Origin: an uncultured Marinilabiliaceae bacterium
Lineage (GTDB): Bacteria; Bacteroidota; Bacteroidia; Bacteroidales; Marinilabiliaceae
Direction of reading: 5' to 3'
NCBI GenBank assembly: GCA_905235955.1
Contig: CAJONN010000033.1
Coordinates: 1-20,111, forward strand
DNA: 20,111 bases
A program made the position numbers and the translations under genes. Positions 1 through 6,161 of this stretch are shown here, in pieces (within the stretch, counting starts at the first letter, position 1; each line of letters starts with the position of its first letter). Under the pieces are notes generated by a model. It searched no databases. It was given only the letters and a program-made list of their open reading frames with translations, and was not told where the DNA came from.

Positions 1-185
1 CTCAAACAGAAAATCGTTTTTAACGCTTCGCTACGATAATTTTCTTAACGCTCCGTGCCAAAGGCGACAACCGCGAGGTGAAAATCGGGTTTCGTGCTAG
101 TTGTTGGAAGGCTATTTGTTGGGTATATTCCTCTCATCCATTCTCATAGCTTATTTTCTGTGTATTCCTACTTGCGAAAGTTGAG
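1..185. other. Left-edge intergenic sequence
   Basis: No gene is recognisable here. The stretch has a short direct repeat (TTAACGCTTCG at 20-30, TTAACGCTCCG at 45-55). The first 13 bases, read on the minus strand, give TTTTCTGTTTGAG, which resembles a shortened copy of the dispersed repeat described at 149-188. The right end is repeat copy A, which runs into the stop codon of the minus-strand gene. No convincing terminator for that gene is seen. Confidence 0.4.
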
Positions 186-188
186 TTA
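149..188 (+). repeat. Dispersed intergenic repeat, copy A
   Basis: This copy has both halves of the repeat. The left half, GCTTATTTTCTG, is followed after a few bases by the core CCTACTTGCGAAAGTTGAG. It carries the variant GAAAGTT where copies B, C and D have GAAACTT. Its last three bases (186-188) are the stop codon of the minus-strand gene next to it, so the repeat abuts or has been captured by the end of that gene. Confidence 0.65.
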
Positions 189-1154
189 ATTTTTCCTCCA
201 AGCAAACAAATATCTTTTCCCTTGTATAGTCATAACAACATTATAATAATCACAACGTTCTCGCTTTATGTAGAAAAATCCACTAATGGCATCACCTCTA
301 TTTAACGTATTAGAAGTTAGATAATTAACGCTATAACTATTATAGTTCGACTGCAATTGACTTGAAAATTGGGCAACTTTTCTATTCATTTCTTCCCTTT
401 GTCGTGCTGCTAATTCTGCATCATAAGTTGTTACTGTAGTTGAACTATTGATTACGCCATGAGTTTTTCTACTACCTGAATATGAACCATAAGCACTATA
501 TCCATAATTGTCATACATATCTATAGTACCAGAATAATTAGAATTTGTATTATAGGTAGTTCGTGTATTATATGTTGTTGTATTATAACCTGCATTTGTA
601 TTATTAAGACCTTGAGCAATGGCATAAGAAACATTTGCAAAGTTATTAACGCGTCTAACTCTATTCATAAAATCATAGTAGTTAAAGACTTCCATATCTC
701 TTTCTTTTTCATCTTTATAAGATAAGGCGTATACATAATTTGCGTTAAAATCAATTTTTGAATCTGTTCCATTAACTATTACTACATCTATGCGAAACCA
801 TTTGCCATAGCCGTTGTCTTCTTCAGAAGCCGTTTGCGAAATAATTAATCCATCATCTTCATAAGTTTGCCATGTATATCCTCCTCTATATTCAGTAGTG
901 TATGAACTCTGATCGCTTTGCCTCGTTGACTGTTGCTGCGGAGCCTTCTCTATTTTCTCCAAGTCAGATGTGTTGTATACAAATACGCTACCATCGGCTG
1001 TCTCAATTTTTATTGTGCCTTTTTCAAAGTCTTGCTCAATGACATTACCCTTGATTGCACTACCATTTTTGAGGTGAACTACCTCTTGTGCATTTCCCAC
1101 CAACGAGAATAATGTACACAATGCTACAAAAAGAACTGTTAGTTTGTTTTTCAT
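186..1154 (-). CDS. Secreted protein of unknown function, Asn/Tyr/Thr/Ser-rich
   Basis: I do not recognise a characterised family. The 322-residue product starts with a signal peptide (about residues 1-23, cleavage near GNAQ). A short beta-rich segment follows (about 24-70, with VVHLKNGSAIKGNVIEQ), of a type often seen at the start of Bacteroidota exported proteins, where it reads like a small SH3-like module. Residues about 185-240 are low-complexity and rich in Asn, Thr, Tyr, Ser and Gly; the C-terminal third has charged and aromatic residues and ends in FAWRKN. No catalytic motif is visible. Base composition is visibly richer in A+T than the neighbouring genes, and dispersed-repeat copies lie on both sides. 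A -7 element at 1211-1218 lies upstream. Export to the periplasm or surface is inferred from the signal peptide only. Confidence 0.75.
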   Translation of the reverse strand: MKNKLTVLFVALCTLFSLVGNAQEVVHLKNGSAIKGNVIEQDFEKGTIKIETADGSVFVYNTSDLEKIEKAPQQQSTRQSDQSSYTTEYRGGYTWQTYEDDGLIISQTASEEDNGYGKWFRIDVVIVNGTDSKIDFNANYVYALSYKDEKERDMEVFNYYDFMNRVRRVNNFANVSYAIAQGLNNTNAGYNTTTYNTRTTYNTNSNYSGTIDMYDNYGYSAYGSYSGSRKTHGVINSSTTVTTYDAELAARQREEMNRKVAQFSSQLQSNYNSYSVNYLTSNTLNRGDAISGFFYIKRERCDYYNVVMTIQGKRYLFAWRKN

Positions 1155-1210
1155 AATACTAAAAAGGTTTAGTGACTAATTCAAGTTACAAATGCAACTT
1201 TTTGTCATAG

Positions 1211-1218
1211 CAAAGATA
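1211..1218 (-). promoter_or_regulatory. Bacteroidota-type -7 element for the 186-1154 gene
   Basis: Reads TATCTTTG on the minus strand, matching the TAnnTTTG consensus of the Bacteroidota primary sigma factor. It lies 56 bp upstream of the start codon. No good -33 TTTG is present at the expected 19-21 bp distance, so the call rests on the -7 element and its place. Confidence 0.6.
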
Positions 1219-1262
1219 AAAAAATTTGATAGGTGATTTAAATTCTAGCTTTTTTTGGGGGG

Positions 1263-1285
1263 CTTAACTTTCGTAAGTAAAGTAG
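1263..1285 (-). repeat. Dispersed repeat core, copy F (reverse orientation)
   Basis: On the minus strand it reads TTTACTTACGAAAGTTAAG, close to copy A's CCTACTTGCGAAAGTTGAG, with the same GAAAGTT variant. Only the core is recognisable; the TTATTTTCTG left half is missing. It lies upstream of the minus-strand promoter at 1211-1218 and points towards it. Together with copy A it forms imperfect inverted repeats around the 186-1154 gene. Confidence 0.5.
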
Positions 1286-1342
1286 TCCCAAAGGTGTGAA
1301 AGAACATAACGCACAATTGCAATCACTCTGTCGCCCATTCAT

Positions 1343-1383
1343 GGCTTATTTTCTGTACATTTCTACTTGTGAAACTTGAGTAA
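1343..1383 (+). repeat. Dispersed intergenic repeat, copy B
   Basis: A complete copy: left half GGCTTATTTTCTGTACATT, then core CTACTTGTGAAACTTGAGT. Just before it, GCCCATTCATGGC can form a tiny hairpin leading into the TTATTTT tract, as in copy D (GCCCCTTTCAGGC). The core holds two ACTTG words nine bases apart. Confidence 0.7.
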
Positions 1384-1418
1384 AAAGCCTAATGAAAAAA
1401 ATCGTGTTTGAGGACTTG

Positions 1419-1451
1419 TTTGCAGTGCATTCATACTTGCGAAACTTGAGT
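1419..1451 (+). repeat. Dispersed intergenic repeat, copy C
   Basis: The left half is degenerate (GCAGTGCATT against CTGTACATT), but the core ATACTTGCGAAACTTGAGT is well kept. It ends about 7 bp upstream of the -33 element of the plus-strand promoter and is in the same orientation as copy B and the downstream gene. Confidence 0.65.
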
Positions 1452-1457
1452 CATATT

Positions 1458-1489
1458 ATTGGCTAATTATGAATAATGAATTAAATTTG
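1458..1489 (+). promoter_or_regulatory. Promoter of the DUF2027-Smr gene
   Basis: ATTG at 1458-1461, a 20-bp spacer, then TAAATTTG at 1482-1489. This fits the Bacteroidota promoter pattern TTTG-N19-21-TAnnTTTG with one mismatch in the -33 element. Transcription would start roughly 7 bp downstream, about 15 bp before the start codon at 1513. Confidence 0.7.
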
Positions 1490-1512
1490 TATTCATAAAA
1501 TATAGACAACAA

Positions 1513-2568
1513 ATGGCTAATGTAAAGAAAGGCGACAAAGTTCGCTTTCTGAATATGGAGGGGGGCGGCATCATTACACGCATCGAAGGTCGCACTGTAT
1601 ATGTAGAGGAAGATGACGGATTTGAGTATCCGGTAACCGACAATGAAGTAGTGCTAATAGAAGCCGGAGCCGAACAAAAAAAACAAGCAGAGCAACGTGC
1701 TGCCGAACAAAAACGTACTGAAGTGCCTGAAATAATGCCCACTACCAGCACCGATGATTACACCTATTCTGAAACACAAGCCGACGATGCCAATCCGCAA
1801 TTCTTCGTAGCTTTTCTCAAAAGTGACAACGGCAATAGTGGCTTTGTTGACCTATACATTGTAAACGATAGCAACTCATTTGTATTCTTCAGCATTAGCG
1901 AACACGTAGGCAACACCACCGATGTGCGCATGCTACACTATGGCACCATCGAGCCCAACACTAAGCTCATGCTCGACAAATACAACCCACAGCGCATCGA
2001 CAACCAAACATGGACAGTGCAACTGGTGCTCTACAAGAAAAATGGTCAGTACAAACCACTAAGCCCAGTAGAAACCGAACTGAAAATAAAATCAGCACGT
2101 TTCTTCAAAGACAACGCCTTTGCACCCAACAACTACTTTGCCGAGCGCGCCGTGCTCTACTCAGTAATAGCCACCGAGCTACAGAGCAAAATAGACCAAC
2201 TTACTATAGCCGACTTGCACAAAATAATGGCCGACAAAGAACGCGCCGAACGTCAACATACATCAAAAGCCAACGCTAAGCCCGGCGAAATAATAGAGGT
2301 AGACTTGCACATCAACGCCATAATAGACAACACCACCGGACTATCAAACAGCGAAATGCTACAGCTACAAATAGCTCGCTTCAACCACGTAATGACCGAA
2401 AACGCATCCAACAAAGGACAACGCATAGTGTTTATACACGGAGTAGGCAACGGCACACTCAAAAACGAAGTACGCAAACTGCTCGACCGCAACTATCGCA
2501 AATGCTACTACCAAGACGCATCGTTCAAAGAGTATGGATATGGCGCAACAATGGTTGTAATAGGCTAA
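1513..2568 (+). CDS. DUF2027 and Smr domain protein
   Basis: The 351-residue protein matches a family that is widespread in Bacteroidota. Residues 1-52 form a small beta-rich head (KKGDKVRFLN, then VYVEEDDGFEYPV). A charged Gln/Glu/Lys linker follows at about 53-75, then a beta-rich DUF2027 core to about 245. The C-terminal 85-90 residues are an Smr domain, with DLH near residue 264 and the glycine-rich motif HGVGNGTLKNEVRKLL at about 310-325. Smr domains elsewhere (MutS2, SmrB) bind or cut nucleic acid, but the role of this family is not established. There is no signal peptide, so it is probably cytoplasmic. It is preceded by its own promoter and followed at 186 bp by recQ. A nucleic-acid role would suit the neighbour but is only inferred. 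Confidence 0.85.
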   Translation: MANVKKGDKVRFLNMEGGGIITRIEGRTVYVEEDDGFEYPVTDNEVVLIEAGAEQKKQAEQRAAEQKRTEVPEIMPTTSTDDYTYSETQADDANPQFFVAFLKSDNGNSGFVDLYIVNDSNSFVFFSISEHVGNTTDVRMLHYGTIEPNTKLMLDKYNPQRIDNQTWTVQLVLYKKNGQYKPLSPVETELKIKSARFFKDNAFAPNNYFAERAVLYSVIATELQSKIDQLTIADLHKIMADKERAERQHTSKANAKPGEIIEVDLHINAIIDNTTGLSNSEMLQLQIARFNHVMTENASNKGQRIVFIHGVGNGTLKNEVRKLLDRNYRKCYYQDASFKEYGYGATMVVIG

Positions 2569-2754
2569 GAATAGCATTGCATAATTGTTAAAAACAAAAA
2601 AATATAGCAACACAATGTTTGGTGTTTGATATAAAACTTTTAGAAACACAATTAACACAAAACCATCAAAACACATCCTCTCTTTGAGCACAACAATAAA
2701 CTATTTTGTTGAAACTCGTCGCACAGAGAAGATGACAATCATATCAAGAGATAA

Positions 2755-4944
2755 ATGGCCACACAAATAGATCTGAATGCCGAATTGAAAAAATATTTCG
2801 GTTTCGACACATTTAAGGGAAGTCAAGAAGCTATCATTCGCAACATACTTGATGGCAACGATACATTTGTACTTATGCCTACAGGTGGCGGCAAGTCGCT
2901 GTGCTATCAGTTGCCAGCACTCCTTCAAGAGGGTACAGCCATAGTTATATCGCCACTCATCGCACTGATGAAAAATCAGGTAGACGCAGTGCGCGGATAT
3001 AGTACTGACAATGGTGTGGCACACTTCCTCAATTCATCGCTCAACAAACAAGCCATAATGCAAGTGCGCGACGACATTACAGCAGGCAAAACCAAACTAC
3101 TCTATGTAGCCCCCGAGTCGCTCACCAAAGAAGAAAACATCTCCTTTCTGAAAAATGTCAAAATATCGTTCTATGCCGTCGATGAAGCACATTGTATATC
3201 AGAATGGGGACACGATTTCAGACCAGAATATAGGCGTATACGCCCAATAATCAATGAAATAGGCGCAGCTCCACTCATAGCACTCACCGCCACTGCCACA
3301 CCCAAAGTGCAGCACGATATACAAAAAAATATGGGTATGTTGGGCGCTACAGTCTTCAAATCGTCGTTCAACCGCGCCAACCTCTTTTATGAAGTTAGAC
3401 CAAAAACATCCAATAGCACCAAAGACGTTATCAAAATACTCAAAGCCAATGCAGGCAAATCAGCCATAGTATATTGTTTGAGCCGAAAAACAGTAGAAGA
3501 AATGGCCGAAACGCTCAAAGTAAACGACATACGAGCCTTGCCATATCATGCTGGCCTCGACGCACAGACACGTGCCGACAACCAAGATAAATTCCTCTCT
3601 GAAGAGGTCGACGTAATATGCGCCACAATAGCTTTTGGTATGGGCATCGACAAACCTGATGTGCGCCTCGTCATCCACTACGACATACCCAAAAGCCTCG
3701 AAGGCTACTACCAAGAAACAGGGCGTGCCGGGCGCGATGGTGGCGAAGGTCGTTGCATAGCCTTCTATTGCGACAAAGACATACAGAAGCTTGAAAAGTT
3801 TATGGCCGACAAGCCTGAAAACGAAAAAGAGATAGGCAAGCAACTCATCCAAGAAACCATCTCCTATGCCGAAACATCAGAATGTAGGCGCAAAATATTG
3901 CTCAACTACTTTGGCGAAAGCTACACCGTGCCTCAGGGTGGTTGCGGTGCTTGCGACAACTGCCTCTCGCCCAAAGAACGCTTCGATGCGCAACAATCTG
4001 TATTGCTCCTCATCGATGTAATAAGAGAGCATATAGGCAAATTCAAAACCGAACAAGTTGTTGACTTTTTGCTGGGCGAAAAAACACGCAATTTGCAAGG
4101 TGTAAATACTGATAATGAGCTGTTTGGTAAAGGTAACGACCACAATGCACACTATTGGACATCGGTAGTAAGACAAGCCCTCTTATACAAATATCTCAAC
4201 AAAGAAATAGAAACCTACGGCACCATCAAACTTGGTCCAGAAGCAGAGGCATTTGAGAAAAAACCACACCCCATATTCTTCTCGCTCGACCGCGACTATT
4301 CTGAAATAGACGACTCGCAAGAAAACGCTGGTGGTAGTGCTGCCCTCGATGAGGTGCTATACAAAATACTCATCGGACTGCGCAAAGACGAAGCTCGCAA
4401 ACGCAAACTTGCACCCTACGTCATCTTCTCTGACCAATCAATAGATGCCATGTGCACCTATTACCCCATAACTATGGACGACCTGCTCAACATACCCGGA
4501 GTAGGACAAGGTAAAGCACAGAAATTTGGTAAGCCATTTATTGAAACCATCGAACGTTATGTGGCTGAAAATGAGATAGACCGTCCTACTGACACAGTAG
4601 TAAAAGGCATAGCAAAGCAGTCGCAAAACAAGCTCTACATCATTCAGGCCATCGACCGCCGTGTGCCTCTCGACGAATTGGCAAAGAGCAAAGGACTATC
4701 AGAAGAGGAACTGATAAAAGATATGGAGTCGATAGTTTACGGTTCGGGCAACAAGCTGAATATCAACTATTACCTTCAAGATCGTTGGGACGAAGAGCAG
4801 ATAGACGAAGTGTTTGAATACTTCAAAGAGGCTGAAACAGACGACATACAAACTGCAATGGAAGAGTTTGGCGATGAAGACGAATATCCTGAGGATCTGA
4901 TCAGACTTGTTCGTATCAAATTTATGTCAGAAGTAGCAAACTAA
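2755..4944 (+). CDS. recQ: ATP-dependent DNA helicase RecQ
   Basis: RecQ unwinds DNA 3' to 5' and acts in recombinational repair and stalled-fork processing in the cytoplasm. The 729-residue protein has the full family layout: Walker A TGGGKS (43-48), DEAH box (143-146) followed by the RecQ aromatic loop (WGHDFRPEYRR), ALTATAT (176-182), and the arginine-finger motif QETGRAGRDG (320-329). Four zinc-ligand cysteines are at 377, 397, 400 and 403, then an RQC winged-helix region (about 405-505) and an HRDC domain (about 530-605, containing NIPGVGQGKAQKFG). It is longer than E. coli RecQ because of an acidic C-terminal extension (about 610-729), which is common in Bacteroidota RecQ. The ATG at 2755 leads directly into the conserved N-terminus. 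The next genes converge on it, and a terminator follows its stop. Confidence 0.96.
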   Translation: MATQIDLNAELKKYFGFDTFKGSQEAIIRNILDGNDTFVLMPTGGGKSLCYQLPALLQEGTAIVISPLIALMKNQVDAVRGYSTDNGVAHFLNSSLNKQAIMQVRDDITAGKTKLLYVAPESLTKEENISFLKNVKISFYAVDEAHCISEWGHDFRPEYRRIRPIINEIGAAPLIALTATATPKVQHDIQKNMGMLGATVFKSSFNRANLFYEVRPKTSNSTKDVIKILKANAGKSAIVYCLSRKTVEEMAETLKVNDIRALPYHAGLDAQTRADNQDKFLSEEVDVICATIAFGMGIDKPDVRLVIHYDIPKSLEGYYQETGRAGRDGGEGRCIAFYCDKDIQKLEKFMADKPENEKEIGKQLIQETISYAETSECRRKILLNYFGESYTVPQGGCGACDNCLSPKERFDAQQSVLLLIDVIREHIGKFKTEQVVDFLLGEKTRNLQGVNTDNELFGKGNDHNAHYWTSVVRQALLYKYLNKEIETYGTIKLGPEAEAFEKKPHPIFFSLDRDYSEIDDSQENAGGSAALDEVLYKILIGLRKDEARKRKLAPYVIFSDQSIDAMCTYYPITMDDLLNIPGVGQGKAQKFGKPFIETIERYVAENEIDRPTDTVVKGIAKQSQNKLYIIQAIDRRVPLDELAKSKGLSEEELIKDMESIVYGSGNKLNINYYLQDRWDEEQIDEVFEYFKEAETDDIQTAMEEFGDEDEYPEDLIRLVRIKFMSEVAN

Positions 4945-4971
4945 ACTTCTCAACCTCCGACAAGAATAACC

Positions 4972-5042
4972 CCCCGAAGGAACGAAAGACTTAATGCACA
5001 GCAATAGCAATAGCAATTCTTTCACTCTTTCGGGGCTTTTTT
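4972..5042 (+). terminator. Intrinsic terminator downstream of recQ
   Basis: CCCCGAA (4972-4978) pairs with TTCGGGG (5029-5035), and an inner GAAAG (4984-4988) pairs with CTTTC (5019-5023). A CTTTTTTCT tract follows at 5036. The long loop holds three copies of AGCAAT (5000-5017). It fits termination of recQ. On the minus strand there is no good T-run after the stem, so it would serve the converging operon poorly. Confidence 0.65.
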
Positions 5043-5058
5043 CTGTACATTTGAGTAA
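5033..5058 (+). repeat. Dispersed repeat, copy E, internally deleted
   Basis: Reads GGGCTTTTTTCTGTACAT directly joined to TTGAGTAA. Compared with copy B, the 15 bases holding most of the ACTTGCGAAAC core are missing, while both flanks are kept. It overlaps the T-tract of the recQ terminator. Confidence 0.5.
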
Positions 5059-5061
5059 GCA

Positions 5062-5140
5062 CTTACAACTTATAACTTACAACTTATAACTTACAACTTA
5101 CAACTTATAACTTATAACTTATAACTTACAACTTACAACT
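5062..5140 (+). repeat. Heptanucleotide tandem array, 11 x CTTAYAA
   Basis: Eleven complete 7-bp units run from 5062 to 5138 with a partial CT at the end. Only CTTACAA and CTTATAA occur, in the order C T C T C C T T T C C (naming the variable base). On the minus strand every unit can contribute a TAA, and one of them (5133-5135) is the stop codon of the ancestral thioesterase frame. Arrays like this tend to vary in copy number by slippage. Lying between convergent genes, it does not alter a reading frame unless it shifts the thioesterase end. Confidence 0.9.
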
Positions 5141-5238
5141 CATCTCCCTCAATATCTTTTATCTTCTCAATCCACTCTGTAGGCAATTGTATGCTTTTGC
5201 CACTTGCGTAGTCTACAGCCACCAATACTGTAGATGCG
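5133..5238 (-). pseudogene. Out-of-frame 3' end of the thioesterase gene
   Basis: Reading the minus strand from about 5237 in the frame shifted from the upstream ORF gives 34 residues, starting ASTVLVAVDYASGKS and continuing IQLPTEWIEKI to a TAA at 5133-5135. This looks like the normal C-terminal strand and helix of a hotdog thioesterase (a beta-strand of the form STVLVAVD, then a GK turn and a proline-led helix). The ORF as it stands instead ends with a Arg/Lys/His-rich tail that has no such pattern. The join falls in GACAGACG at 5237-5244, consistent with a 4-base insertion or a 1-base change. Confidence 0.7.
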
Positions 5239-5571
5239 TCTGTCGGTTACTCCTCTGATAATCTGCATCATGCGTATGCTATGCTTGCCTATGTGGTATA
5301 CTGATGAGCACAATTCAATCTCGTCTTCTAAGCGTATTTGTGCCAAAAAATCGGTTTTGTACGATGCCACAAGTAGCACTTTGTCATTGCAATAGAATTT
5401 TTCGCCATATATGCGTTTTAGGTAGTTGGCTCTGCCTATGTCAAAATACGATTGTTGCACTCCGTTGTTTACATGGCGCAATCCATCGAGGTCGTTGAAG
5501 CGCTTCTGTATTATTGTGCGCTCAGGGTAGTTGCGTGTTTGCAGGTCGATGCCCGCTATTGTTGTTTCCAT
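5167..5571 (-). CDS. Acyl-CoA thioesterase, hotdog fold, frameshifted near the C-terminus
   Basis: The product belongs to the 4-hydroxybenzoyl-CoA/acyl-CoA thioesterase family, which cleaves acyl-CoA thioesters in the cytoplasm. The signature FNDLDGLRHVNNGVQQSYFD (about residues 25-44) has the Asp and the HVNN segment expected of YbgC-like enzymes, followed by RANYLKRIYG. The frame holds to about residue 111 (GVTD) and then leaves the family pattern; the expected ending lies in another frame down to 5133. The full protein would be about 145 residues, a usual family length. It is the last gene of the minus-strand block, 5 bp after the YrdC gene, so the two are surely co-transcribed. The substrate cannot be told from sequence. 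Whether the change inactivates the enzyme or is a sequencing error is unknown. Confidence 0.8.
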   Translation of the reverse strand: METTIAGIDLQTRNYPERTIIQKRFNDLDGLRHVNNGVQQSYFDIGRANYLKRIYGEKFYCNDKVLLVASYKTDFLAQIRLEDEIELCSSVYHIGKHSIRMMQIIRGVTDRRIYSIGGCRLRKWQKHTIAYRVD

Positions 5572-5576
5572 AAACC

Positions 5577-6140
5577 TTATTCACGTATTATTTTTACAAG
5601 TCCGTTGCTGCCAAGTTTCACTATGCTCGATGGCTTTTTCTTTGTGTTGTCGTCTTGTCTATATTTTACCACATAGTCTACGCCATCAATTATTGCTTGG
5701 CTTATCTCGCTATAAATGGCTGCCGATGGTTGCCCACTAATGTTGGCCGATGTTGATACCAGTGGCTTCCGGAAACGAGAGCATAGTTCGTGGCTGAATT
5801 TTTCGTTGGTTACTCTTATGCCTACTGAGCCATCAGCGGCAACGAGGTTTGTAGCCATATTTTTTGCGCCGTCTAATATTACGGTGAGCGGATGGTCGGC
5901 AAGGTCTATCATGTCGTAAGCCACGTCGGGCATGCGCTCTACATAGCCTTGCACACGCTGTACGGTGTCAAACAAAACTATGAGGCTCTTCGAGTCGTCG
6001 CGCTGTTTGAGGGCATATACTTTGGCTACGGCTTCGGCGTTGGTGGCATCGCAGCCTATTCCCCAAACGGTGTCGGTAGGGTAGAGTATAAGTCCGCCAT
6101 TGCGTAGCACTTCGAGGCTTTTCTTTATATCTTCTTCCAT
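5577..6140 (-). CDS. tsaC: L-threonylcarbamoyladenylate synthase (YrdC/TsaC type)
   Basis: This enzyme makes threonylcarbamoyl-AMP from threonine, bicarbonate and ATP, the first step of the universal t6A37 modification of ANN-decoding tRNAs. The 187-residue product is one YrdC domain: GGLILYPTDTVWGIGCDA near the N-terminus (about 15-32), KQRDDSKSLIVL (about 44-56) for nucleotide binding, and STSANISGQPSA (about 128-139). It lacks the extra C-terminal domain of the longer Sua5 proteins, so it is the short TsaC form. It sits 21 bp after the helix-hairpin-helix gene and 5 bp before the thioesterase. The start at 6140 puts MEEDIKKSLEVL directly before the conserved region. Confidence 0.93.
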   Translation of the reverse strand: MEEDIKKSLEVLRNGGLILYPTDTVWGIGCDATNAEAVAKVYALKQRDDSKSLIVLFDTVQRVQGYVERMPDVAYDMIDLADHPLTVILDGAKNMATNLVAADGSVGIRVTNEKFSHELCSRFRKPLVSTSANISGQPSAAIYSEISQAIIDGVDYVVKYRQDDNTKKKPSSIVKLGSNGLVKIIRE

Positions 6141-6161
6141 ATTGTAGTATGTTGTTGTTTA

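Larger units (their letters stand above)
1155..1512. other. Divergent intergenic region with two promoters and three repeat copies
   Basis: This 358-bp region separates the minus-strand secreted-protein gene from the plus-strand DUF2027-Smr gene. It holds a -7 element for each gene (1211-1218 minus; 1482-1489 plus), a reverse-oriented repeat core (1263-1285) and two forward repeat copies (1343-1383 and 1419-1451). No small ORF or RNA gene is evident. Confidence 0.7.

Noticed and set aside
2365..2691. A 108-codon minus-strand frame across the end of the DUF2027-Smr gene and the spacer before recQ
   Set aside because: It covers the conserved Smr domain on the other strand, has no domain of its own and no promoter or terminator pairing.
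5062..5140. The tandem array as a possible CRISPR
   Set aside because: Units are 7 bp and directly adjacent with no spacers; there are no cas genes.
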